Made by a program: the position numbers and the translations under genes. Below the pieces are notes generated by a model. It worked only from the letters and a program-made list of their open reading frames with translations. It searched no databases and was not told the DNA's origin. Shown piece by piece: positions 26,200 to 33,930 of a stretch of 35,366 nucleotides of DNA. The DNA is from an uncultured Clostridia bacterium. GTDB taxonomy: Bacteria > Bacillota > Clostridia > Christensenellales > UBA1242. Each line of letters opens with the position of its first letter. Within the stretch, counting starts at the first letter, position 1. The DNA lies in assembly GCA_944384485.1 (NCBI GenBank), contig CALWTO010000009.1, forward strand, positions 1 to 35,366, read 5' to 3'.

Positions 26200-27972
26200 A
26201 TGGAAAAATTTGATATAAACAAAATGTATAACTTTGCTGCAACCGATTATGAAGGATTTAATTTTATGTCTTTAGAAGAAAAACGCAAAATACTTTCTGA
26301 CTGGAACACTATGGCATTACACCCTATTCTTGCCAGCAACAACACATGGATGATTTTATTTTCAGGAATTGAAGAAGAAAAATTTTTTTCCAACTTAAAA
26401 AAACAAGAAAAAATTTTATCAAAAACTTTTCTTGAAAAATTGAACTTAAATAAAACTCATCTCCAAAAACTCGTGAAACAAAAAATGGAATCTAGTTCTT
26501 ATTTGACTTCAAAAAATGATGACGACTCAGAATCAGAAAAAAAAGAAAATCAACAAAAATCAATCTTTTTTCAAAATGATTTCTTGAAGATGTTATTAAA
26601 AGAACAAATTCGCATTGCTATTGATGGCAATAACATAAATGAAAAATACATTAAAAAATGTATTCGCATTTTTAACAAATTGATAAAATCTGGATATAAA
26701 GAAATTAAAGTTTTAGTTTCTTCTTCTGACAAATCAAAAGATTCAAAAATTGACTACTATTATGATGAAAATCAATTGATATTATTAAAAAAAATAGAGG
26801 AACAACTCCAATTTTACAACAAACTTGCAAATGACAATGATTATGTTAGCCAAATAAAATTTTCCGAATTCTTTAAAATTCCATATAAAAGCGAAGAATA
26901 TAATCAACTTTGGTCCTTAGATGATGTAATAAAGGCTAATGAATATGCAAATGATATAGTTTATGATGTAATAAATAAAAAAATAACACCTTTGGAAATA
27001 ACACTATATGTTTATAAAAAATTGACTAGTGACTTTATGTATAAAAGTTATAATGATCCTATAAAATTTGAACAATCTCAAGGAATTTTAGGTTTTAAAA
27101 ATGAAGAAAAAACTTTAATTTGTTCTGGTATTTCTTCTTATTTTAAATTAATAATCGACAAATTAAATAACCCTAATTTAAAATCCGATTTTTTAAACAC
27201 TAAGTCAAATTCAAAAGATTCTCTCCATACTTTAAATACAATTAAAATAAAAGACTCAAAATATAAAATTGATGGAACTTATGGAATTAATTCTACATTT
27301 GATATGAAAACAAACAAAAATGGAGATGGAGAAGGCTTTTGCTATTGTTTGTTTCAACTTAATGAGTTACTAAAACAACCCGATTATTTGCATACAATTT
27401 TTTTCACTTCTTCAAGAGTTGACCAAACAATTCAAAATTTTGAATATAGCATGAAAGAAATGTTTGGTAAAAACAAATCGCAAAGCGAAAGAAAAGAAAT
27501 TGATAAGATAAAATTAGAAATAGAAAACAGCAGAAAGTTTGTTCAACAAATTTCAAATTCAAGTAAGAAAATATCTTCTTCAACTATCATAAAGGCTTAT
27601 TTGAATGTCTTAGATAAATTAAATCTTGATTATGATTTTGAAAAAATCAAAAATACAATAAATAATTCAATTATAAACGCTGTTTCTAATTCTTCTGTAA
27701 AATCAAATTACGCTTGGTTGGATTTAACAAACAAAGCCAAAATAATTGAAGATTTTGCACAAGAAAAACAAAAATATTATTCAAACGCTTATGAAAAATT
27801 TCTTGATAAAAAAATAAAAAAATCGTTAATATCCGATTTTGATGATTCAAAAACTTTTACTGAAACATTTTTAATGACTGATGAATATAAAAATGAAGAT
27901 TACAAAAAATTATTAGAAAATGTTAAAAAGCATGTAAATTGCAAAAAACAAATAAATGAAATAAACAAATAA
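26200..27972 (+). CDS. Unknown protein with transglutaminase/cysteine-protease-like triad
   Basis: A 590-residue, largely helical, Lys/Asn-rich protein with no signal peptide or membrane segment, so probably cytoplasmic. I do not recognise the full-length family. Residues about 264-362 follow a transglutaminase-like (papain-fold) order: helix ITLYVYKKLTSDF, then TLICSGISSYFKLIIDKL with Cys308 at the start of a helix, then LHTLNTIKI with His343, then YKIDGTYG with Asp358. In that superfamily these three form the Cys-His-Asp triad that cleaves or cross-links amide bonds. The assignment is by pattern only. The start at ATG 26200 is set by AGGAGA 7 bases upstream and by the promoter; an upstream in-frame ATG at 26110 lies before the promoter. 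It is divergent from the ABC/surface operon and shares its control region, and ends in a terminator shared with murC. Confidence 0.72.
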   Translation: MEKFDINKMYNFAATDYEGFNFMSLEEKRKILSDWNTMALHPILASNNTWMILFSGIEEEKFFSNLKKQEKILSKTFLEKLNLNKTHLQKLVKQKMESSSYLTSKNDDDSESEKKENQQKSIFFQNDFLKMLLKEQIRIAIDGNNINEKYIKKCIRIFNKLIKSGYKEIKVLVSSSDKSKDSKIDYYYDENQLILLKKIEEQLQFYNKLANDNDYVSQIKFSEFFKIPYKSEEYNQLWSLDDVIKANEYANDIVYDVINKKITPLEITLYVYKKLTSDFMYKSYNDPIKFEQSQGILGFKNEEKTLICSGISSYFKLIIDKLNNPNLKSDFLNTKSNSKDSLHTLNTIKIKDSKYKIDGTYGINSTFDMKTNKNGDGEGFCYCLFQLNELLKQPDYLHTIFFTSSRVDQTIQNFEYSMKEMFGKNKSQSERKEIDKIKLEIENSRKFVQQISNSSKKISSSTIIKAYLNVLDKLNLDYDFEKIKNTINNSIINAVSNSSVKSNYAWLDLTNKAKIIEDFAQEKQKYYSNAYEKFLDKKIKKSLISDFDDSKTFTETFLMTDEYKNEDYKKLLENVKKHVNCKKQINEINK

Positions 27973-27998
27973 AAAGATGATATAAAAATCATCTTTTT
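27971..27998. terminator. Two-way terminator between the 590-residue gene and murC
   Basis: Perfect 11-bp stem AAAAAGATGAT (27971-27981) with 27988-27998, 6-base loop. It includes the last two bases of the plus-strand stop and the murC stop TGA (27989-27991). A- and T-runs allow use on both strands. Confidence 0.82.
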
Positions 27999-29344
27999 TT
28001 AAATTTATACGCAAGTTCTTCAACATCTCCAGCGCCTAAAATCAAAAATAAACAATCGCTGTCAGCAATTTTATTTATAAATTTAAAGCATTTATCAAAA
28101 TTGGAAAAATATCTTACAAACTTATTTTTACTTTTTATCCCCTTTGCCAAAAATAATGAAGTAATTTTAGGAAGTGGTTTTTCTCTCGCCGGATAGATAG
28201 GAAGAAGCCATACTTCATCACTCTCAAAAAATGCTTCACAAAACTGGTAATATAAATCTCTAGTCCTTGTATAAGTATGTGGTTGAAATATTGTTATCAA
28301 TCTTTTTTTGTTTAATTGTTTGCAAGTTTGTATTGAAGCCACAATTTCATCAGGATGGTGTGCATAATCATGAATAATAATTGCCCCATTTAAATTAGTT
28401 ATAAACTCAAGCCTTCTTTCTACACCTTCAAAACTTGCTATTGCAAATTTAATTGTTTCTAATGGTATATGATTTACTATACCTACTGCAACCGTGCAAA
28501 GTGCATTGTAAATATTATGTTTTCCTAAAATATTAAGTTTAACTATACCAAAACTTAAGCCTAAGTAAAAAACTTCAAATTCCCAAAATCCATTTTCATT
28601 AATTTTAAGATTTTTTGCTTGCAAGTCAGCTTTTTTATTTATTGCATATGTAAAAATATTACAATTTAAAACATTTTTAGTTAAATGACAATTATCATTA
28701 TTAATAATTAAAACACCATTTTTTTTAGTATTTTCCGCAAATTTTTGAAAAGATTTATAATAATTGTCTTCATTTTTAAAATAATCTAAATGATCCGGTG
28801 CTTCATTTAAAATAATTGAGTTGTCGTTTTTTAAATGCAAAAAACTATCTTTGTATTCACATGCTTCAGTGATAAAATGCTTGCTTTTTCCAATAATTAC
28901 ATTACTATGAAAATTTTTCATAATTCCCCCAACATGAATTGTTGGGTCTCTTTTTGCACATTCAAACATATAGCCAATCATGGCTGTTGCAGTTGTTTTT
29001 CCATGACTTCCTGCAATAGAAATGGTAAAACAATCTTTTGTAAGTTCTCCCAAAAGTTCAGCACGCGACATTGTGGGCTTTAAATATTGTTTTGCAAAAC
29101 AAAAATCTTCATCACAATCAGATATTGCCGATGTATAAACAACAAGATCTGCTTGCTCTACAAACTCTTTACAAAAATCTTTTTTTATTTTGATTCCTTT
29201 CTTTTCTAACTCATCTGTAATTTTAGATAAGTGCCTATCAGTTCCAGTCACATCTTTACCGTTTTCTTTTAAAATCAAGGCAAGAGCAGACAAACTGATT
29301 CCACCAATTCCTATGATATGTATCTTCTGATATTTTTCCAACAT
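27989..29344 (-). CDS. murC: UDP-N-acetylmuramate--L-alanine ligase
   Basis: A 451-residue cytoplasmic Mur ligase that adds L-Ala to UDP-MurNAc with ATP. Visible are the N-terminal UDP-binding GIGGI at 12-16, ATP loop AGSHGKTT at 111-118, Glu160 of the metal-binding TEACEY segment, DHLDYF at 184-189, and the central LGKHNIYNAL and C-terminal IHDYAHHPDE and FQPHTYTRT motifs typical of MurC. Full length. Only a weak AAGAGA lies before the ATG. It is divergent from murB with a 72-base gap, and its stop sits inside the two-way terminator. These two genes give the first committed steps of the peptidoglycan stem peptide. Confidence 0.95.
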   Translation of the reverse strand: MLEKYQKIHIIGIGGISLSALALILKENGKDVTGTDRHLSKITDELEKKGIKIKKDFCKEFVEQADLVVYTSAISDCDEDFCFAKQYLKPTMSRAELLGELTKDCFTISIAGSHGKTTATAMIGYMFECAKRDPTIHVGGIMKNFHSNVIIGKSKHFITEACEYKDSFLHLKNDNSIILNEAPDHLDYFKNEDNYYKSFQKFAENTKKNGVLIINNDNCHLTKNVLNCNIFTYAINKKADLQAKNLKINENGFWEFEVFYLGLSFGIVKLNILGKHNIYNALCTVAVGIVNHIPLETIKFAIASFEGVERRLEFITNLNGAIIIHDYAHHPDEIVASIQTCKQLNKKRLITIFQPHTYTRTRDLYYQFCEAFFESDEVWLLPIYPAREKPLPKITSLFLAKGIKSKNKFVRYFSNFDKCFKFINKIADSDCLFLILGAGDVEELAYKFKKR

Positions 29345-29380
29345 AATCTCTTATATGAAAATAACTTAAAAAAAGTTTAT

Positions 29381-29410
29381 TTAACAAAATTTTTATTATT
29401 TTCATATATT
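29381..29410 (+). promoter_or_regulatory. Candidate leaderless promoter of murB
   Basis: TTAACA (29381-29386), 18-base spacer, TATATT (29405-29410), then six bases and the murB ATG at 29417. The RNA would start at or next to the ATG. There is no Shine-Dalgarno. Confidence 0.5.
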
Positions 29411-29416
29411 TTGACT

Positions 29417-30280
29417 ATGATAACAAAATTAAATGAAAATTTATCTTCAATCACAAGTATTGGCGTTGGTGGAAAATGTAAAGCGATACTTTTTCCAGAA
29501 AATGAAGAAGAATTTATAAATTTATTAAAAGATTTTAATGGAAAAGAAAAATATAAAATTGTAGGCAATGGAACAAATTTGCTTTTCAGTGATAATTTCC
29601 ACGATTATTATGTAATTTGCACAAAAAAAATAAAGAAAAAAATGTCAAAAAGAAAAAATTGTGTTACTTTTTCTTCATCTACAACTTTATTTGATGCATA
29701 TCAATTTTGTTTAAAAAACCATTTAAGCGGTTTTGAAAAATTGGCAACAATTCCAGGAAATATTGGTGGCTCTCTGGCAAGTGGAGCTAGCTGTTTTAAA
29801 AAAAGTATATATGATGATTTAGAAAAAATTCAAGTTTTTTATGATGATAAAATTTTTTGGATAGACAAAAATAAAATGGATTATGGTTATCATTTTTCTT
29901 CTTTTTTAAAAAATGATTTATCAAAACCTTTTGTAATTTTAAACGCCAAATTTTGTTTAAAAGAAGAAAATCCATGCAAAATCCAAAATGAATATTTATC
30001 CTGTTCAATAAAAAGAAAAACAAATCAACCCATTGGTAGAAGTTTTGGATGTGTGTTTAAAAATCAAAACAATCAAAGCACTGGTATGCTTGTTGAAAAT
30101 TGTGGTTTAAAAGGCATAAAAAAAAGAGATGCAATCATCTCTGAAAAACATGGGAACTTTATAATTAACTCAAACCATGCTAATTTTGAAGATATAAAAT
30201 ATTTAATAGATTTAATAGAAACAACAATTAAAGAAAAATATGACATTTTGCTTGAAAAAGATGTCGAAATAGTTGAATAA
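29417..30280 (+). CDS. murB: UDP-N-acetylenolpyruvoylglucosamine reductase
   Basis: A 287-residue FAD enzyme that reduces UDP-GlcNAc-enolpyruvate to UDP-MurNAc with NADPH. FAD-binding GNGTNLLFSD 50-59 and IPGNIGGSLASGA 112-124 are clear, as are RKTNQPIGRSFGCVFKN (200-216), GLKG at 230-233 and KHGNFIINS 244-252. The proton-donor Ser of GSxFKN is Cys212, a known type of variant. The usual Arg of GYRxSxF is His159 here (GYHFSSF), and the NAG after IPGxxGG is replaced by SGA, so it is a diverged copy. ATG 29417 is the only start next to the fold; codons upstream lie in the murC promoter region and beyond the murC start. No ribosome binding site is visible. Confidence 0.9.
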   Translation: MITKLNENLSSITSIGVGGKCKAILFPENEEEFINLLKDFNGKEKYKIVGNGTNLLFSDNFHDYYVICTKKIKKKMSKRKNCVTFSSSTTLFDAYQFCLKNHLSGFEKLATIPGNIGGSLASGASCFKKSIYDDLEKIQVFYDDKIFWIDKNKMDYGYHFSSFLKNDLSKPFVILNAKFCLKEENPCKIQNEYLSCSIKRKTNQPIGRSFGCVFKNQNNQSTGMLVENCGLKGIKKRDAIISEKHGNFIINSNHANFEDIKYLIDLIETTIKEKYDILLEKDVEIVE

Positions 30281-30308
30281 ACTTTAAATATTAGTAACCA
30301 AGTTTATT
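30276..30308. terminator. Possible weak hairpin between murB and era
   Basis: Nine-bp stem AATAAACTT (30276-30284) with 30300-30308 and a 15-base loop, spanning both stop codons of this convergent pair. There is no clear T-run on either side, so termination is uncertain. Confidence 0.3.
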
Positions 30309-31127
30309 TAAACTTGCATCTTTATTGCGCCAATCTTTGTCAACTTTAACAAAAATTTTCAGAAGAACTTTTGTCCCCAAAAGTTCTTCAGCAAAAGCTC
30401 TAGTTTGGGTCCCTATTTTTTTAAGAACAATTCCACCCTTACCAATAATCATGCCTTTATGTCTTTCATTTTCACATATCACTTGCGCATCAATAATTGT
30501 TAAATTAGGCTTTTCTTCAAATCTTTCTATAGTGGTCGCAATACCATGAGGCAATTCTTCTTTCAAAAGAATGAGTGCATTTTGTCTTATTTCTTCCGCT
30601 ATTAGAAATTTAACACTTTTATCTGTATAATAATCTTGATCAAACGCAAAGTTTTTCTTTTCACTTTTAGGCATTTTTTCAATTAAAAATTGTTTTAAAT
30701 TATTAATATTTTCTCCTGTCAAAGAAGAAACTTTGAAATCACTTTCAAATTCTTTTTGCCCTTTTTTATCTATTTTAGTTTTAACTAAATATTTAGGCTC
30801 TGGCAAATGTTCAAAATAATCTTTTTCTTCTTCATCAATTTCTTTTGTCCCATCTGCTAGATACAATATTAAATCAACACCTGCAATTGCGCTTCGCACG
30901 TTTTTCATCATTCTTTTATCCAATTTGTTTTTACTGTGATGAACTCCAGGTGTGTCCACAAGCACAACTTGATAATTTTTCCCGTTCAATATTCCCAAAA
31001 TATTATCTCTTGTAGTTTGAGGTCTGTTTGTAACAATTGCAACTTTTTCTCCCACCAAAGCGTTTACTAAACTGCTTTTACCAGCATTTGCTTTACCAAT
31101 AACAGCCACATATCCAAAACTGTACAT
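30291..31127 (-). CDS. era: GTPase Era, 16S rRNA/30S assembly factor
   Basis: A 278-residue GTPase with KH RNA-binding domain, needed for 30S subunit maturation. G1 GKANAGKS 11-18, PQTTRD 36-41 (switch I), G3 DTPG 58-61, G4 TKID 117-120 and G5 VSSLTG 133-138 are present. The KH domain has IIGKGG 227-232. G4 reads TKxD rather than NKxD, and the G4-G5 distance is short (about 13 residues where most Era proteins have 20 or more), which fits a protein about 20 residues shorter than usual. The start overlaps the ybeY stop as TAATG, with GGGAG from the end of ybeY as ribosome binding site. Last gene of the yqfC-yqfD-ybeY-era run. Confidence 0.95.
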   Translation of the reverse strand: MYSFGYVAVIGKANAGKSSLVNALVGEKVAIVTNRPQTTRDNILGILNGKNYQVVLVDTPGVHHSKNKLDKRMMKNVRSAIAGVDLILYLADGTKEIDEEEKDYFEHLPEPKYLVKTKIDKKGQKEFESDFKVSSLTGENINNLKQFLIEKMPKSEKKNFAFDQDYYTDKSVKFLIAEEIRQNALILLKEELPHGIATTIERFEEKPNLTIIDAQVICENERHKGMIIGKGGIVLKKIGTQTRAFAEELLGTKVLLKIFVKVDKDWRNKDASLNKLGY

Positions 31128-31603
31128 TATTTCTCCCTTTTTATATTAAGACTAGATAAAATTTTTTCACATGTCTTTTGCATTTCTTTTTCATCATTTT
31201 TTTCAATATGATCATAACCTAAAAGATGTAAAAGTCCATGAAGCGCCAAAAATGAAATTTCTCTTTTATAGGAATGTTTGTATTCTTTTGCTTGTGCTTT
31301 TGCTTTGTTTGTGCAAATCACTATATCACCCAAATGAAGGACACCATCAGGCGAAATCTCATTTTTAAACTCGTTTAATTTTTGCGGATATTTTATATCA
31401 AGCATTGGGAAAGATAAAACATCAGTCACTTTGTCAACATTACGATAATCATTATTTAATTTTTGAATTGTTTTGTCATCGACAAAAGAAACTTCGACAA
31501 AACATTCGATATCATTATTTTGTGTGCAAAAAAGAGCAACTTTATAAATTTTTTTAATCAGTTTTTTGCATTTAAAATTAACTTTGTGGAAATTGATAAC
31601 CAT
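31127..31603 (-). CDS. ybeY: Endoribonuclease YbeY, rRNA maturation
   Basis: A 158-residue metalloenzyme of 16S rRNA 3'-end maturation and ribosome quality control. The zinc motif HGLLHLLGYDH (122-132) is intact, with DVLSFPM at 61-67 and HLGDIVIC at 90-97 before it. ATG 31603 has AGGAGA 7 bases upstream. The gene starts 26 bases inside yqfD and ends one base over era, so the block is translationally linked. In many Firmicutes phoH stands just before it; here it does not. Confidence 0.95.
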   Translation of the reverse strand: MVINFHKVNFKCKKLIKKIYKVALFCTQNNDIECFVEVSFVDDKTIQKLNNDYRNVDKVTDVLSFPMLDIKYPQKLNEFKNEISPDGVLHLGDIVICTNKAKAQAKEYKHSYKREISFLALHGLLHLLGYDHIEKNDEKEMQKTCEKILSSLNIKREK

Positions 31604-32726
31604 AACCTTCTCCTATGTCTTTTTCAACAGTTAAAATGAAAGAAATAAAATAAACCCCATTACTTTCATTTATATTATAATTTTCACTTAATATTATCTC
31701 ATTTCCTGCTAAATAAATCAAGGAATTTTGACGAAGTTTTTCAATAATATTTTCTTTTTCATCTTCAAAATTTCTTTCTATTTCAATGGTTTTTGTTTCA
31801 TAAAAAGTTATTTTTGTGTAAAGAAGCGGCAAAAAATTATTTTTAGCTAAAAAAACACTATTTTTTTCCATTTGATAATTTTCAAATTTATTGTTGTTTG
31901 TATTTGAATAAATTTCAATCCCAAATAAGGAAACACTTGAACATTCTATCTTCTTGCCAGTTCTTACTTCTTTTATTTGATACTCATAAAATGTTTCTTC
32001 ACTTTTAATCCAAACTTCTGCTTTAATTTCTGCTTTTGGTTGCACCGGCATTTTGTCTCCATCTCCATCAACAATATAAGGATAAACCAAAACATCACCT
32101 TTTTTTACTATATCTCCGACTTTAACATTTGCTGTCCCTTGCACCAAATCAACACTTGTTATCAGCCCATCATATTCACTAAGCAAAGGTTCAAACTTGC
32201 CTTGCATTTCATCAGGAATAACTGCTTCATTTATATTGATTATAAGGCTTTGTCCAACTATAGCCACACTTACTGAACTTATATTTTCAAAATTATTTTT
32301 TAGTTCAATTTCAATAGCTTTTGTATCTATACTTCCTTTGTATATATTTGAAAAGTTGTTTTTAACAAAACTAATTACTTCACTTTTATTTAAACTTTCA
32401 CATCCCCAAACATCAATTTTCCAAACAAACAAATTTTGCAGAAAACAAAACACCAAACTTAACACACATCCACTAATTATACCCCACATTTTTAAAATTT
32501 TGAAAAGTTTGTATTTCAAACCATTATGTTTAATTTCAAGAATGTTTGTCCTGTTTTCTTGTAAAAATTTTTCAACTTTTATACTATCACTTTCATCAAT
32601 TTCAAATTCTGTAAAATCACTATTTTCTTTAATATTGTATATATGAAAAAATTTAGATAATTTATTAAAAATCTTTTCCTTATTTAAAGATTTGATTTTG
32701 AAATGTGAATTATTATTTTTTTTCAT
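31578..32726 (-). CDS. yqfD: Sporulation protein YqfD
   Basis: A 382-residue membrane protein of the YqfD stage IV sporulation family. The N-terminal cytoplasmic part is about 75 residues. One transmembrane helix (about 81-101) follows, then IDVWGCESLNKSEVISFVKN (104-123), a POTRA-like beginning of the extracytoplasmic domain with GLITSVDLVQGTANVKVGDI near 185-205. In Bacillus subtilis yqfD is in the mother-cell sigma-E regulon; the precise role is not settled. The ATG overlaps the yqfC stop (TAATG), and GAGGAG from the last yqfC codons is its ribosome binding site. Presence with yqfC argues for an endospore-forming ancestor. Confidence 0.9.
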   Translation of the reverse strand: MKKNNNSHFKIKSLNKEKIFNKLSKFFHIYNIKENSDFTEFEIDESDSIKVEKFLQENRTNILEIKHNGLKYKLFKILKMWGIISGCVLSLVFCFLQNLFVWKIDVWGCESLNKSEVISFVKNNFSNIYKGSIDTKAIEIELKNNFENISSVSVAIVGQSLIININEAVIPDEMQGKFEPLLSEYDGLITSVDLVQGTANVKVGDIVKKGDVLVYPYIVDGDGDKMPVQPKAEIKAEVWIKSEETFYEYQIKEVRTGKKIECSSVSLFGIEIYSNTNNNKFENYQMEKNSVFLAKNNFLPLLYTKITFYETKTIEIERNFEDEKENIIEKLRQNSLIYLAGNEIILSENYNINESNGVYFISFILTVEKDIGEGYGYQFPQS

Positions 32727-32989
32727 TAAAACTCCTCGACTTTTTTAATGTTTTCCTCAATTTTAATAGTATTGGATGTAAGTTCACTTAAAAAAAGATT
32801 GTCTCCTTCAACAATAATTCTTCCTTTTTTAATCTTAAAGGCAACCATGGTTTTTGTTAAAACTGTAAGGCCACAATGCCCCTCAACATAAAGTAATTTT
32901 CCAGACAAATTGATTATATTGTAATTATTGATATATTTTTGATCAATTTTTTTCAAATTGTTTTTAATTTCATCTAAAAAATTAAACAT
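32726..32989 (-). CDS. yqfC: YabP/YqfC-family sporulation protein
   Basis: An 87-residue protein of the YabP/YqfC family. The beta-rich core has LLYVEGHCGLTVLTKTMVAF (32-51), then the GRIIVEGDNLFLSELT segment (56-71) and a final IKIEE. It is a small mother-cell sporulation protein encoded upstream of yqfD in most spore formers. The start has AGGAG (32994-32998) 4-5 bases upstream. First gene of the yqfC-yqfD-ybeY-era operon; a sigma-E-like promoter precedes it. Confidence 0.9.
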   Translation of the reverse strand: MFNFLDEIKNNLKKIDQKYINNYNIINLSGKLLYVEGHCGLTVLTKTMVAFKIKKGRIIVEGDNLFLSELTSNTIKIEENIKKVEEF

Positions 32990-33011
32990 AATACTCCTAT
33001 TTATAATATTA

Positions 33012-33040
33012 TAAATATGAAGTAAAATTTTAAAATATTA
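33012..33040 (-). promoter_or_regulatory. Sigma-E-like promoter before yqfC
   Basis: Minus strand TAATATT (33034-33040), which fits the -35 consensus KMATATT exactly, a 14-base spacer, and CATATTTA (33012-33019), which matches 5 to 6 of 8 positions of the sigma-E -10 consensus. The region is nearly all A and T, so chance agreement is possible, but yqfCD is sigma-E controlled in Bacillus. Confidence 0.45.
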
Positions 33041-33047
33041 TATAAAA

Positions 33048-33072
33048 AAACTATATGTTTAACATATAGTTT
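33048..33072 (-). terminator. Terminator after the YwaF-like gene
   Basis: Ten-bp stem AAACTATATG (33048-33057) with 33063-33072, 5-base loop, then a T7 run on the minus strand. It includes two bases of the stop codon and separates this gene from yqfC. Confidence 0.78.
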
Positions 33073-33841
33073 ATTTTACAATTTTATTTTCTTTTTTCTT
33101 GCATTTAAAATAAAGATTTAAGTCACTAGTGTTTTTATACCATCTATCTTCTTTTTTTCTTTTGAAAAATTCCCATATCATCGTAAAGATAAAAATTAAA
33201 AGAAGCATACATAAAGCAAACATCCACCATTGAAATTCAGGCAACTCATTTGGTCCATGTACTAAGTACATAGCATTTGGACTAGGTCTTCCACCTAAAT
33301 AAAATATAAGTTCTACAACTCCTCCAACTACACCACAACTTAAAAGCCCTAAAGAATAAGGAACGATATTATAAACACTGATTTTTACATATCCCCCTAC
33401 AAACAGCCATAAACAGCCTACGAGCATACAAGAATGAGAAAGTGCAGATTGAAAATTAAACCAGTTGGAAACTCCTGGAGGAGTAACAAACAATGTAATT
33501 AAAGCTCCAAACACTCCACCATAAGCTGTAAATGTAGCAAAAATTTTAAAAAACCTGCTTTCTTTGTTTGGCCATAAACTTGCAATCAACAACAAATACA
33601 TCATATAATTGCAAAAATAAATAGGAAATAATTGATTGTCATACGCATTTCCTATACCTGTCCCATTTGTAAAGAAGGTATAATACATTGTGGAAATATG
33701 AAACATAAAACAAGCAAAAGCCCAAAAGAAAAGAAAAAGATTTTTATACTTTTGCGACTTAATATAATGTGCGCCAAATAAAATTAAACTTACCACTAAA
33801 AGAGATAAGACAATATAAAGAATGTGTTCTGTACTATACAT
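33071..33841 (-). CDS. YwaF/TMEM164-family integral membrane protein
   Basis: A 256-residue protein with about seven hydrophobic helices. It matches the YwaF-like family plan: LFPIYFCNYMMYLL with conserved polar residues in helix 3, an SALSHSCMLVG helix, and a WWMFALCML last helix. The basic cytoplasmic tail is Lys-rich. YwaF-type proteins are widespread in Firmicutes; their biochemical role is not established. I chose ATG 33841 over the in-frame ATG 33 bases upstream because AGGAGA lies 5 bases before it. It has its own promoter and terminator, so it interrupts the ancestral floA-yqfC order as a separate unit. Confidence 0.82.
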   Translation of the reverse strand: MYSTEHILYIVLSLLVVSLILFGAHYIKSQKYKNLFLFFWAFACFMFHISTMYYTFFTNGTGIGNAYDNQLFPIYFCNYMMYLLLIASLWPNKESRFFKIFATFTAYGGVFGALITLFVTPPGVSNWFNFQSALSHSCMLVGCLWLFVGGYVKISVYNIVPYSLGLLSCGVVGGVVELIFYLGGRPSPNAMYLVHGPNELPEFQWWMFALCMLLLIFIFTMIWEFFKRKKEDRWYKNTSDLNLYFKCKKKENKIVK

Positions 33842-33864
33842 AAATTCTCCTCTGTATAAATAAG

Positions 33865-33893
33865 ATTTTAACAAATTAAAATTTTAATTGCAA
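33865..33893 (-). promoter_or_regulatory. Promoter of the YwaF-like gene
   Basis: Minus strand TTGCAA (33888-33893), 17-base spacer ending TGT, TAAAAT (33865-33870), 23 bases before the ATG. Confidence 0.6.
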
Positions 33894-33902
33894 CTAAAAT
33901 TA

Positions 33903-33930
33903 AAAGTTGTAAAATTAATTTTACAACTTT
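33903..33930 (-). terminator. Terminator after floA and the 205-residue gene
   Basis: Perfect 12-bp stem AAAGTTGTAAAA (33903-33914) with 33919-33930, TTAA loop, then TTTTAATTTT on the minus strand. It overlaps the stop codon of the 205-residue gene. Confidence 0.75.

Noticed and set aside
29318..29416. Longer murB start at ATG 29318
   Set aside because: It would lie inside murC on the other strand and before the -10 box, and adds 33 residues with no family match.
32197..32646. Plus-strand 149-residue open frame opposite yqfD
   Set aside because: Antisense shadow of yqfD, no ribosome binding site, no recognisable family.
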